DNA from: Simmondsia chinensis
Taxonomy: Eukaryota; Streptophyta; Magnoliopsida; Caryophyllales; Simmondsiaceae
Direction of reading: 5' to 3'
DNA length: 64,000 nucleotides
Assembly: GCA_018398585.1 (NCBI GenBank)
Contig: JAGTTD010000011.1
Coordinates: 16,049,346 to 16,113,345 of the forward strand
Shown here: piece after piece, positions 10,472-21,964 of the stretch
Layout: every line of letters begins with the position of its first letter
Numbering within the stretch: position 1 is the stretch's first letter
Made by a program: the position numbers and the translations under genes
Notes under the pieces: generated by a model
Databases searched by the model: none
Seen by the model: the letters and a program-made list of their open reading frames with translations, nothing else
Told to the model about the DNA's origin: nothing

Positions 10472-13400
10472 AGTGATTGGACCCAAGATCCAGGACTGGC
10501 TTCTTACATCTGGAAGGGGCAGTTGCATCTTCCTACTGCTTCACCACATCTCGTGTGGTAGGTCTCCGGCTCGGTTCGGCCTCAGTGCATCTCATGGCCA
10601 TCGAGAACATGGTGTAAACCTCGTCCTTGACATTCAGCTCCACAAATTCACCCACAAGGCCTGGATCAACTATGGAAACTATCTGCTCATGAGCATCATT
10701 CCACGTTGCTCTAACCCATCTCACTATATCCATTCCTTCTGCAAATGATTCATCCACTGCCTTCTTCCTTGTCAACAATTCAAGCAGCACAACCCCGTGG
10801 CCGTATACATCTGCCTTCTTACTCTTTGTTGTCATAAAAGCATTTTCTGTATCACGTACAAGAGTTGGTCAATAGTACTGAAGGCTAAGGTACTTTAACA
10901 GGATACTAAGTTGAAAACAAAGGCAATGTAATTGTGTAAGGAGAAGAAATGGGATATGAATTCATTCAGGATGGTGAAAAACTAAATGTGCCGCTTATGT
11001 GATGCCGTATCAACAATTTTGAATAAGTTTTTGTCTAATATCTTTCTTTTTGAATATGAAGGGCATCCACAAAAGAAACTCAGCCAATCTCATGTCTTGG
11101 TAAGTATTTAGCTAATTCTTACATAAGTGCACTTTTTCTTCGTTTTCCAAAAAGTTTGTCTGGACCTAGTACAGCCTTGTATACAGTTCCAGGCGCACCT
11201 CTGCCAATGATATATTGCTCACTAAGATTATCAGTTGCCTCCATTACTTTCTTGAGTAGAAAAGAAGAACCTTCTTGCGATGAAATTTCGACTTCTTTTT
11301 CAGTCTTGTTCTGCACCTGAGGAACAAATATCCTAAAAGAAGAACGGCTAGGACAGTAAACAGCGATGATCCCAGAACTACAAGTGCAATATGAATTGCT
11401 CGTAGTGCCCCTTTCCGGTTATTGGATTGAATATTACAGGGTCTTAAGTTTCGGTTTGATACGCAAGCAGAGCCACCAGATGGGGAGCAAATAAAGAAAA
11501 GGCCAGAATTGCTTAGGAAAGATGATGGGGATGAGTTTAACTGCTTGATCAACCCCAATGGTATTGGATTGTAAAGGTGATTATATGTGACATTGACCTC
11601 AAATCAAGCGTGCATATCATCTAAAGGTGCAAGGGATCCTGAGAGATTGTTGTAAGAGATATCTAATCGCTGTAGATTGATCAGTTGCTCGAGAGATGGA
11701 ATAGATAGGGCCCCACAAGTTTCTAATTCACCGCTAGGGAATTCACACGAAAGGGAACGAAGAATTCTCAACGAAAAAAGTGCTCTCTGAACCGAACGTG
11801 AAAGTAGTTTTTCATCAGACTGCTGTTCCCGTAACTCCACTCTCGACTTGGATTATATATCCAAAAAGGTCCGCTCCCCTAGTTCTGGGGACAATTCACT
11901 GGAGAGACCATTACCACTAAGATTCAAGGCATAGAATAAATTCCTCAAGCATCCAACGGATGAAAGAACTGTTCCTCCCAACATATTCCCACCAAGTTGA
12001 AGTTCAGAAAGCAATTAAAATTCTGAGAGAAATAGAGGAATGCCCCAGTGAGTCGGCTTTCTCTTAAATTCAAGAGAGATAATCCTGTCTAACTTCTCAA
12101 ACTCTCAGGAAAGGACCCGTTCAAGAAGTTGAAACTAACATCAAGCTTCAGCAACTTACTCCAGTTTGCTAGTTGAGATGGCAAAGGGCCTTCCAAATGA
12201 TTGTGAGAGAGATTCACGTAATGAAGTTCCCTCAGGTTTTCAACCTCTCGCGACAGTATGCCAGATAAGATGTTTGCAGAAAAATTGATGGTGGCAACAT
12301 TAGTACAGTTCCCTAGGCTCTGAGGAATTTTACCGTGAATAATATTTTCACTCGAGTCCGTATATAAAAGGTTTGGGTTCTCAATAAACTCGGGAAGCAC
12401 CCCAATAAGGTTGTTATTCTTAAGGATCAACCTCATCAAAGTTGGGCAACTCCCAACATCAGGAGGTATGCTACCACTAAGCATATTTTGACCCATGTTG
12501 AGCACCTTCAACCATTTCCTGAAGCAAATATTGGGTGGAATTTCACCAGTGAAACTGTTATTTGTGAATTCAACCTCGACCAAGCTACTATTGATTCCCA
12601 AACCTCGAGGGATGATCCTTGAAAAGTGGTTGTTAAACAAAGAAACATTCTTAAGATTCTTGAGCTTAGCCATTTCTAGGGGCGGCTGTCATGAGAGGCT
12701 GTTATTGTACAAGATAATATGCTCAAGGCTCTGAATCTCCCAAATACCATGAGGGATCTCACCTGTTAAATGATTATTGAACAACTATAGGTCTTGCAAC
12801 TTGCTCAACCCTCCTAACTCACTAGGAATTTCACCCTCGCGTTTGTTCCATTTTAGCAGCAAACTAGTCAGTGGCTTGCAATTCCCGAGCGCAGAAGGTA
12901 TCTTCCCTGACAAAGAGTCCTCAGAAAGGTAAAGAAGCGAAAGTTGAGTAAGTTGGCCAAATGAAGAAGGAATGCTACCCGTTATGTTGTTACCAATTGC
13001 AGCAAATGTCGTCATACTGGTACACAATTTCCCAAGCCTGAAGGAAGAACCCCGTGAAAACAATTAAAGGACAAAATCAAGGTATCCAAATTCTTACAAC
13101 TACCTGAACCCCAATGGAATGGTGCCCTCTAATCTATTAGAGCTCACATCCAAATTGAACAAAGTTTTAAGATTGCTCAGGCTCTCAGGCAACACTCCAA
13201 CAAGTTGATTCTCCCCAAATAAAGCTCTTGCAAGTAAAACAATTTCCAATTGAAGATGGAATTGTACCAGACAAGTGATTATCTTCTAGCCACAAAGCTT
13301 TGAGTTCAATCATATTCCCAATGTTTGAAGGGATGCTACCACCAAGGCTATTTTCATTCAAAAACACATACTGCAATCTCAGAATCTGAAATGAGGATGC

Positions 13401-13870
13401 CGAAATCCGGCCACCTAATGAGTTACTATATAAGTTTAAGTGCTGCAAATTCTGCAAGTTTCTTAAACTTTGAGGAAGTATACCAGTCAGATTATTCATG
13501 AAAGGTGCAAAAATGCAAGAAGATTACAACTAGATACCTCAACAGGGATAGGGCAAGAAAGGGAATTAGAGCTCAAATCAATAGTCTCCAAATGGCTTAA
13601 TTGGCCAATTTCTAGGCCCAATGTACCAGAAATGGCAACACCGGAAAAATTAAGAGAAATTACGTTGTGGGCAGCATTACATTCAACACCAACCCAAGAA
13701 CACGGGGTAGAATCCGATGCATTCCAGGTGAGTCTCACAGAATTTGGCACATCCTATTTGCATAATAGGGAAATTAGCTATTTCCCATCCGAGCTAAGAG
13801 CAAATATAACTTGAAAAGACACAGGAGAGCAGAAAGAAAGCACCACGAAGGGACTTAAAATGTTGTGCAT
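10472..13870 (-). pseudogene. LRR receptor-like kinase pseudogene (PEPR-like, LRR-XI)
   Basis: The start ATG at 13870 opens a signal-peptide-like MHNILSPFVVLSFC, then an LRRNT segment ending STPCSWVGVECN, then many 24-residue leucine-rich repeats of the form L..L.L..N.L.G.IP (13750 to about 11600), a transmembrane helix near 11340-11420, a juxtamembrane segment and a P-loop GRGAPGTVYKA (about 11190). The reading then breaks: the kinase Lys, HRD and DFG regions are missing. It resumes at 10846 after an intron acceptor-like ACAG with ENAFMTTKSKKADVYGHG, LLELLTRKKA and RPTTRDVVKQ. Several LRR frames are broken by stops, and TAG replaces a Leu codon after VVKQ. The ENAF/TRKKA/DIVRWVR pattern is typical of PEPR-type receptors (danger-peptide perception), but subfamily assignment is by memory. 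It lies outside the LTR elements and is probably the remnant of a host gene or gene duplicate. Confidence 0.85.
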
Positions 13871-15914
13871 CCTGAATATGTTAAGGTCCAAGAAAAGGAC
13901 AATAAGCTACTAGAAGTCCATGGTTATCGCATTAGAAAAAAAAAAAGGCTCAAAATGATGGGCATGGGGAGAGAGAATGAAGATTGGAAGAAGTAGGAGG
14001 GGTGCCATGATGCAGATGGGGAATGAACAAATAGAAATTAAAGACCTAGACATCTAGATAGAGGAGTATATTATAGCAATGAATGCTTCCCTTGGTGGGC
14101 GGATTGGATTTTACTAAAAATATTTCGGGTGCCCTTTCTTTTATGTATGGTTTCTACGTGGTGCCTGTTCTTTTCTATATATGTAGAAATCATTTTGATA
14201 TTACCGGTCCAAAAAGTACTTTCGTGATATAATTTTTTTTTAACAAAAGTAAAGTAATCCAGTTTTAGGATTGTTGATGACAAATAAGAAAATTTTAAAG
14301 CATTAGTATTGATGACGATAGGGAGGGCTCTGTCATTTTAAAAGGCTAGAACCATTAAAACTAAAACTCGCTAAACAATTTGCAGCTCGATTTACTTCCC
14401 AAAAATAGATACACCTAGTGACATTGATGACTGATGAGATGAACATCATCATGATAATTAGTATGTCAGCTGGAGTCGTATACAAACTCATAAGAGCCCT
14501 GATCACCACTTCATTATCTGCCCATTTATGCTTGATATTTATTTTGTACTTTTAGTCATTCGGGTCAAATTGAGTTAGTCAACTGTTGACTTCCAATCAA
14601 CTCAATTTTCTTTATTGACCTAATTAAATTTAAGACAAAATTTAGATGTTTGTGTGTGCATCGTACGAGATCAGGCTAGTTTTCATTAATCTAAACTTTA
14701 GAAATTTCTGGGAAGCGCAAGTTTGGGCTCTTGTTTGGTTGGCAGGAAGTTGGTAGAATGCGAGAAATATAAATTACCTGTCAATTTTCAATTCCTTCAA
14801 AAAGCAGGAACTAACTTACCTAGCCCCATAGGAAAGTTCTAATTCATTTGTTTTTAACTAGCTTTTCCAAGGAAGTCTATTTCCCATTCCTATAATCAAA
14901 CAACTTTTATCCACTTACTGCGAGGTTAGCACAGGAATTTAATTCCCTAAAAATATAACTTCCTATCAAAATTTAATTCCTATAACAATCAAACAAGGGC
15001 ATAGACTTATAGTTGAGTACCAAATATAAGTGCAAAAGATATTAAATCATGAAAACATACTATTAATACACATCTTTCGTGACATAATTAATTGAATTAT
15101 GGCAAATTATTAATTTTTTAAAAAATATAGTATTTTTGAAATCGGTAATGCACTCATGACCTTTGGGTTAACATATTGCTACCTTTACCACTAATATTAA
15201 TTGAAAAATGCAATTTATAAAAGAATAATAGTCAAAAGCTAAACATGAAAATAATAATTATACACATATAATAATATTACTACAATTTTATATTATGTGT
15301 ATATATTTGATTCATAAGTTTGATTAACTTTTTTGACCAATAAATTTGATTAATTGGTACATATGTTACACGTGTTGCATATGTATATATGGCCCTTGTA
15401 AATGTAATGACGTCATTCCCATGTGAATAAATGTGAGCACCTACATGGATTTCTAACTGTAGATTCTTCCGCAAAGAAAAGAGAAAGAAAAGGCATTAAA
15501 CATGGACCAATGTGTGATTTTCAAATTTTTAAAAAATGTTAACCATTGTCTTGGACAATAAATCTATAAATATATTTTATTATTTAAGACAAATTATTTA
15601 TATTTTAAAGTAAATATTATACAAATTGTTGTTATTATCGTACGTTTATACCTGCTAACGAATTAATAATCAATTGTATGCTATTATATGTTTCAATATC
15701 AATGTAATCATAATGTTTAGGGTAAAGTATATATTAGTAACATAAACTTTAATATAATAATATCTCTAGTACTATAATTTAGTGAAACAATTTTTTTTGT
15801 TCAAAAATTACATATATTTGAAAAAAAATAATGCAAATCGCTATGCTCAAGTGTGCAAAATAAGCCCTTATTTCACATTTCTTCAATTAAAGTGTCAACA
15901 TTGTGCTATTCAAA
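13871..15914. other. Unassigned AT-rich interval
   Basis: Two kilobases without a convincing gene. Short ORFs here have no recognisable domain. Near 15720-15745 'gggtaaagtatatattagtaacat' resembles a MITE terminal sequence, but no partner end was found. Confidence 0.4.
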
Positions 15915-16065
15915 ATATATTAGCAAATACATATTATTTTCGATTAAAAATTATTGAGCCAATTCCCGAAAAAATGCCAAAAAATAAAAAAAATAATAAA
16001 AATAAAGCCCAAAAAAAAATATACTTTTATTGGGTCCACTTGTATATCGGGATGAAGTGGATAGG
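15915..16065 (+). repeat. Left TIR of the PMD-bearing MULE
   Basis: Pairs with the inverted sequence at about 21455-21603, with small indels. The most conserved pieces are ATATATTAGC at the tip, the A-rich middle, and GGGTCCAC near the inner end. Confidence 0.7.
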
Positions 16066-16159
16066 CATATGTAAACATCATTTTGAGGATGCAGTTTACT
16101 TTACCATAAACTACATTTCCAAAACATGGTTTGTAAAGGGGACGTCTGGGTTTTGACAC

Positions 16160-16380
16160 TAGACCGCATTCCAATATTTCTGTTTATGCAATGCTAAAAC
16201 GTGACTCAATGACACGGCTATTGCACAGTTAAACCAAGCTCTCAGATCATGGTTTGCTAACAGGCACTCCTATTAATAAACTGCGTTCCAATAACATAGC
16301 TTTACACTTGGTAAACCGGGTTCCAAGTACGCGGTTTTGTAATGGGTAAACCATGTGCCAAGAATGTGGTTGACCACCAT
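16160..16380. repeat. Subterminal GCGGTTT-type motif cluster, left side
   Basis: Repeated degenerate half-sites resembling 'aaaccgcgttccaa' and 'gcggttt' occur five or so times, one of them as an imperfect palindrome (TAAACCGGGTTCC, then AAGTACGCGGTTTT, about 16310-16340). A matching cluster lies at 21185-21350 near the other end. Position and repetition suggest transposase-binding subterminal repeats (inference). Confidence 0.5.
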
Positions 16381-16960
16381 TATACAAGATTTCTACTACA
16401 TTGTATGTTGGATGACAAAACGATATATTATTTTTAGTGAGCAACAAAATTCCAACTAAAATGAAACTTTTGGGATAAATCAATGCAATTTAAGAGAAAT
16501 CAATTTAAATCTTGGTTTTTTAAAATGAGAAAGATCAAGAATTTCACTATTTCTTGAATTAATTGACACAATTCAATTCAATGAAATCTCTCACTCAGAA
16601 ATTTTTCGGCGAAAAGTGTTTTGTAGAACTCTTTGACCTTAGAATTTGAAGTGTCCTACTTTCATGCACTTCATAGGGTTCTCAACTTCTTCATATAAGA
16701 CAACATCGATTTTAATGATGCCCCTTACCCCAATTATAGTATATCGACAATAACGATTGACATAAACAGTTATAAAATATCAATGCAACAATTAATTTAC
16801 AAAAACAGAATATCACACATCCGAGTCATAGAGAAAAAAAGGTCTCTTGTTCTAATAAAAGATATGTGTACAATGTACAAATACAAAACTTACACTTAAA
16901 TTTTATGTACAATGTATATTTACATATCAAATCTAAAGCAAAAATGGACATCTTCTGTTT

Positions 16961-17046
16961 CTTCCTAGGCCTCTATCTCTCCCTCTACCCCTACCTCTAC
17001 CTCTACGTCCACCTCTATCTCAACTCATACCTGTACCCCTATCTTT
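16961..17046 (+). repeat. CCTCTA-type degenerate hexamer repeat coding the RG tail
   Basis: On the plus strand a run of imperfect CTCTAC/CCTCTA units; on the minus strand these are AGAGGT-type codons for Arg-Gly. The repeat is therefore probably protein-coding in origin rather than a neutral microsatellite. Confidence 0.7.
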
Positions 17047-17926
17047 ATGAGTAAGATCTTCTTGAGAGATAACATTTTCTTGGTGAATAAGATCTTCATC
17101 GACACTTTTAAAAGGCACATCCTATTGATGAACCTCGTCGTGCTGATCCTACGTTCCTCTCGACAATGCTTCAACTTCATAAGTAGAAGTGGTAGGATAT
17201 GAGTAGAAGTTACTAGTTGCAGGCACATAGAACAGATCAGTTTGTTCAAAACACTCTAGGCACTGATTTTGCATGTCCTCAACTCATGTACAGTGAGTCT
17301 CATCATTTGAGCTTCCATTTCAGTGATTTCTTAATCTTCAAAAATCTCCCTACTTATATCGACCATCCAGGCCATAGTTGTTAGCTGTTCAATAGAAGAA
17401 ACAAATATTAGAATATGTTTTCTATATTATTTTTTAAATTTACAAGAATAAATTATAAATGTGTACTAGACACTCTTTATTTAATTGAATTTGAAGATAG
17501 TTGTCTCGTGGATGTTCAGTGGTGGGGTTATCTTCAACCTTGTGATGCGTCGGTACCATGACATTATGGGCTAGTGTCGGGGAGAGGGGCTGTGATAAGA
17601 AGAGAGGATACTACATATTGCGCCCGTCTATCCATCATTAACACAAACTTCATGATGTCTCACCCAATCGACCCATTTTTATCGCGTCGATCAATGGCAT
17701 GTAAATCAACAAAGGGACTGGTATTCATATATATATACCCTATTGCATTCGAAATTGGTGCATCGCAAGATCCGAAAATTTCCACTCAACTACGTCAAAA
17801 CAGATTGGTGTCACTACAATGCGCCAAATATGCTGACAAAGGCGGCATATGGCGAGAAGCCATGCTGTTATCTCTTTTGTATACATAGTCCATACCATCT
17901 AAAGTTAAATATGAAAGATTTGCTGT

Positions 17927-18005
17927 AAATAATAAATAAAAATGCAATTTGTAAATAATAAATAAAAATGCAATTGTTGTAAATAATAAATAAAAATGCA
18001 AATAC
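17927..18005 (+). repeat. Three-copy tandem repeat in the PMD intron
   Basis: The unit 'gtaaataataaataaaaatg' followed by 'caa' occurs three times with a 24-28 base period, inside the predicted PMD intron (17911-18029). Confidence 0.8.
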
Positions 18006-19019
18006 AAACATAAACATAAATAAAATTTTCACCTGATTATTGTTCTGTAAATCAAGGGCACACCTATAGTACATAAGATTTCTCGGTGCACCAAAACAAG
18101 AAAATTCATATATCCACCTACCGAACAAAAATTTGATTCAATAAGTACATGAACTCAACTATTATCACTCAAATTTATTAAACTATAAAAATATATGCAT
18201 CTACGTGGATCTTCAGCATCTCTCCAAAAATGGGGAGCTTGGTCTGGATGACCTATATAAATCTGTCCATGCCCATAACTATATTTATATGAAAAAATAA
18301 CACAACTCACACATATGATCATATTAAAAATTAAATCTCTATAGAAGAAAATATCAAAAACTATACAAGAGTAAGAGGGTTAACAATCTCGTGTACTCCT
18401 CGCCTGGATGCCTTACATAGTTGTCGGTACTTGATAGCCAATGCCGCACTTCCCCAACAATATCGTGCCACTATATCCCAATCATGGAGCAAATGTAGTC
18501 TATGAGTTGTATCTTGTTGCCCGTATTGTCTCCAAACAACATGCCACGAATTAATGTGAAAATATATGCTCTGGCAGCATGTTCGATCTAAGTACCAGTG
18601 GCAGCAGCAAGTAAGTGAGAGAAGTGTTGACAAAGCCAGATAAATCTGACAGAGAGCCACATAACACATCAGGGGTAGGTCGAACCCCAAGTAGCTCCTC
18701 AATGCAGCCCAATCTACGTCACTACTACTGGTGACAGGATATCCATTTACCCTCTACCCTATCAACATAGCAACATCTTGTAGGGTGATTATTGTCTCCC
18801 CAAATTTCAGGTGAAAGGTGTGGGCTCCTGCCGCCACCTCTCAACCAATGCAATGATGAGAGGACGATCTAGAGATACACTAATCAGTTTGTCGACTCCA
18901 AAAAGTCGAATACGCCTAACACAGTCTGGATACCGATTATCTAACTCCCAAGCACCTCATATTCAGGTGACATAGTGCCGACAGGTGAGAATACCCATAG
19001 CAAGTAAACAATGCTCTCT

Positions 19020-20583
19020 TATACCTACCATAAAGCTGGGTACTATATATTGCGATGACATGCTGATAATACTGAAACCCCTGTATACCTGTCCCGAGCA
19101 ACCAAAAAGCTTTGTCAAAAAACTACCCAGAAGGGTCTAAAGTTCTGATACTTCTGAATATAGTTGTTGTACCAGGATTTGATCTCTTGATTGCTGTTAA
19201 AAATTGGGGAAGCTTTGCATATGAGTCCTCAAATGTGCGAAATATATTGTCAATTTCTCTTTTTTTCGCCAACCAAGCCGTTTAGTATATGATATTTAAT
19301 TAAAAACAATTGGAGATAACTTGAGCAATGGAACTTGAAGAAATCGACACTTGTGTTCTAGCAAGCTCCATCACATGTTGGGCAATAAAGGGGGAGCTTA
19401 CCAAGTGATGATTCTGGTTAAACACATCACTCACACAAGTGTGAGGACCTTTGTACTCTATAACTGTGAAGTGAAGGAATAGCAGATCTACGACTCATGC
19501 CCTTGACCACCACGGACAAGAACTCCTCTTTGAACATTTTAATGCCAACAAACTTGGGTTTGATTTAACTATCTCATAAAATTGATATCTTCTTATGGAA
19601 TGCTCTTTAATATTGTTTGTCAAAGATTTTTTTGGTATGAAAAAGTTATTTCACTACAAATTCGCATGTAGAATCAAAGTGAAAATTAAATTGGTCAGGC
19701 TCGACATAGGGAATTTTAACAATACGAGAAAATTCAAGGACAGGAGCACAAGGACTAGTAGGATCTCCATCTTTGTCATCATGTTTAAACTCCCTTTCAA
19801 TTTTATCAATTCTCTTATCAACAGGATCACCATCCCCATCGTCATGTTCAAGCTCCCTTTTGGTTTCATCAATTCGCTCATTGTATTCATCTTCAGTTAA
19901 ATATCCCAGATCACAATCATCATAAGCAATACTAGCAAATATTCTGTCATTGCCATCACCTTATTCTATATATTGTATCATAGGATTAGATTGTGACATT
20001 AAGCATCCTTCACTAGAAATGCTCACAGCATCCCCAGTATGGGTACTTGATGCACCAACTTGACTTATTCCAAAATTACATGGAATTGAGTTATTCATTG
20101 GACATTCAAATAATGGAGTTGGACAAAACGAAATACGATCTTTCCCACTATGGCTACTTGATGCACCAACTCGATCCATTCTGGAGTTACATCGAATTGA
20201 GTTATTGGCAGAACAATCCAATAATGGAGTTGGCTGAACCAAAATATGAGCATTAATCACATAATTTTGAGGCATACTTGTACCAAGCCCATACCCCATG
20301 TAAGACATAGGATAATGCATCATGTTTTGTTAGTAAAATTGAGATTCAATAGATGACAACAAATTTGAATAAGGTAAGACGGGTACATATAAGTTGAGTG
20401 ATATACGGGTTGGAGATTTCCCATATAAATATTCAGATTATCTAGCTGAACTTCTATATAAAAACCCGTTGTAGGCTCCTTTTGTAGCTTTATGTGTGAA
20501 TACATAGCTTCCAATGAATCATCATTTAGAAGATCATCCATTTGATGCCCGTGTGCAGAATGAATACCACATTTCACTTTCAA
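19020..20583 (-). pseudogene. MURA transposase, N-terminal part only (truncated before the rest of DDE)
   Basis: Minus-strand frames carry an N-terminal domain with MDDLLNDDSLEAMYSHIKLQ; a two-copy internal repeat (PTPLLDCSANNSIRCNSR and PTPLFECPMNNSIPCNFG, each followed by VGASS); an acidic segment of repeated DDGDGDP; and then the conserved MULE stretch FIAQHVMELARTQVSISS, TAWLAKKREIDNIFRTFEDS, FWLLGTGIQGFQYYQHV and LYGRYKRAL. The last motif normally holds the first catalytic Asp (IDGTHLYGKYKG); here it reads IYSTQLYGRYKR, so the Asp is gone. The SWIM finger and the other acidic residues are absent; PMD sequence begins about 60 bases later on the same strand. Stops and shifts are present. 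Confidence 0.75.
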
Positions 20584-21184
20584 ATTAATAACAATTCGGT
20601 CAATATTACGGTGCTAACACAACCAATTCATCAATCCACTAAAATTGACATCTTTTGTCGCAAACATTATACAGCTATAAACTAAAATATAATTTATATG
20701 CTCACTGTTTTTCTTAGTGATTCCACCTCAATGACATACTATATGATGTGTCAAACAAGCCATATTTTGACAAAATAGAAAATTAAATAAAGTTAACATA
20801 GGTGGAACAAAACAACATTCAACTAAGTAAAACATATTCAACACGAACACTAACTAAAAAAGTAAAGTAAGCCTAGAAAACTAAATGAACATCAACTACA
20901 ATATAAACATATGTATTTTTAGAACTAAAAAAATATTTCAAAAGAAAAAACCTTAAAATTGCCATAGCTGTGAAGTTCGATGGAGAAATGCAGTAGTAAT
21001 CGAATAACTCCGGTAATTGACACCCTACACGACCACCGGCGTGCGAAAAGGCAGCACAACAGTGGCGGGGACGACGAAATGCATGCTAGTGATGGAGGCA
21101 GCATGGAGTCGAAAGCTTTGCATGAGAAGTAGGTCTGGAAGAAAAGGCGCAGTTTCTCCATCGGAATGCATGCTAGCGATGAGC
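20584..21184. other. 5' side of the PMD-bearing MULE
   Basis: An ORF at 20925-21311 on the minus strand is open but has no family similarity; it spans a locally GC-richer stretch (21000-21200). It may be the 5' leader of the MURA transcript. No firm call. Confidence 0.35.
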
Positions 21185-21350
21185 TTAAAACCATTTCCCA
21201 AAGATGCGGTTTAAGGACTTTAAAACTACGTCTACATGTCTTGATTTTTTCAGTAAATTGCGTCCCCATGATGCGGTTTACATTAACAATATTCGTGTTT
21301 TCTCTATGCATTTTACTTCAACATTAACCGCGTTCCCATGATGTGATTTA
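21185..21350. repeat. Subterminal GCGGTTT-type motif cluster, right side
   Basis: Contains 'gatgcggtttaagg', 'attgcgtccccatgatgcgg' and 'aaccgcgttcccatgatgtg', the same motif family as 16160-16380. Three units spaced about 60-80 bases. Confidence 0.5.
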
Positions 21351-21454
21351 TTTCGAAATCATGTGTGTTTTCTTTACTTTTTTTTATTGATGTATTAACG
21401 GTGAGGTGATAGCGTAGTTCATATCACGGCTTTGCACGCGGCATGCCACCCTCC

Positions 21455-21603
21455 ATGTCAACCACATTGTACACGTGGACCCCATAAATGCAGTCTTTTT
21501 TTTTTCAGGCATTATTTTTTTAAATTTTTTGACATTATTTTCGAAACCAGCACAAAATTATTGCATAAAATTTGTGAAATAAAAAAGTAATACGCTAATA
21601 TAT
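21455..21603 (-). repeat. Right TIR of the PMD-bearing MULE
   Basis: Inverted partner of 15915-16065. The tip reads GCTAATATAT on the plus strand. A MITE begins four bases further on. Confidence 0.7.
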
Positions 21604-21607
21604 AATT

Positions 21608-21964
21608 GGGTTATTTAGGCCAAAGGTCCCTCTACTTTGTCCATTGTTTCAATTTGGTCCTTGTACTTTTAATTGTGTCAATTTAGTCCCTAAACAATTC
21701 AAAATTTATTAATTTAGTCATTTAGTCAAATTTAAGTTAAGTTAAAGTTGTAATTTGTACAGCAAAATTATGTTAGATGCAAACAACTTATTACAAATTC
21801 ATGTATTTACGTAATTTAGCTCAGTTCTAGGCTGCACCATTTAAATTTTTATTCAAACTTAACATAAAATTTTCTTTAAGGACTAAACTGACACATTTTT
21901 AAATTGTACAGGGACTAAATTGACATAATTGAAAGTACAAAGATTAATTGACATAATGGATAAA
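21608..21964. mobile_element. Long-TIR MITE copy 2, left part (split by Athila)
   Basis: Begins GGGTTATTTAGGCCAAAGG, as in the MITE at 9675, and carries the same 'tttagtccct', 'ttagatgcaaacaa' and 'aacataaaattttc' blocks. The last 28 bases of the MITE are at 51370-51397, on the far side of the Athila element. The outer flanks TATATAATT (21599-21607) and TATATATTT (51398-51406) match at 8 of 9, consistent with a 9-bp MULE-type TSD. Confidence 0.82.

Larger units (their letters stand above)
16940..18960 (-). pseudogene. Plant mobile domain (PMD) protein with RG-rich tail, broken
   Basis: Minus-strand pieces follow the PMD order: RIRLFGVDKLISVSLDRPL, LIIALVERWR, FGETIITLQDVAML, GYPVTSSSDVDW (18960-18700); HLLHDWDIVARYCWGSAAL and YRQLCKASRRG (18500-18380); IYIGHPDQAPHFWRDAEDP (about 18215-18260); RWIYEFSCFGAPRNLMYY (18060-18120); an intron about 17911-18029 (CAG|GTGAAA to TTTAG|ATGG); VVTPICFDVVEW (about 17760-17810). 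A C-terminal acidic stretch and an RG-rich tail (DRGGRRGRGRGRGRDRG, 16960-17010) follow. Several in-frame stops break it. PMDs resemble an aminotransferase-like fold domain of uncertain biochemical role; host members (MAIN, MAIL1) act in transposon silencing and gene expression. Here it is transposon cargo downstream of MURA on the same strand. Confidence 0.78.
15915..21603 (-). mobile_element. Older MULE carrying a truncated MURA and a PMD gene
   Basis: The two ends are inverted copies over at least 130 bp. Both start ATATATTAGC and share an 'aatgccaaaaaataaaaaaa'-like block, an A-rich run and GGGTCCACTTGTA / GGGTCCACGTGTA. The interior encodes, on the minus strand, MURA transposase N-terminal sequence (19020-20583) and a plant mobile domain protein (16940-18960). 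I could not find a matching 9-bp TSD: the left flank is CTATTCAAA and the right flank is disturbed by an abutting MITE. The divergent TIRs and multiple stops indicate an old, non-autonomous copy. PMD proteins are known from plant TEs and from host genes such as MAIN and MAIL1. Confidence 0.72.

Noticed and set aside
15782..16174. ORFs on both strands
   Set aside because: They overlap the AT-rich TIR of the PMD-bearing MULE and show no domain.
20925..21311. 128-residue minus-strand ORF
   Set aside because: Lies in the subterminal repeat region of the MULE; no similarity recognised, so not called as a gene.
15906..21612. 9-bp TSD for the PMD-bearing MULE
   Set aside because: CTATTCAAA on the left does not match AATTGGGTT on the right, nor the sequence beyond the abutting MITE and Athila; TSD not claimed.
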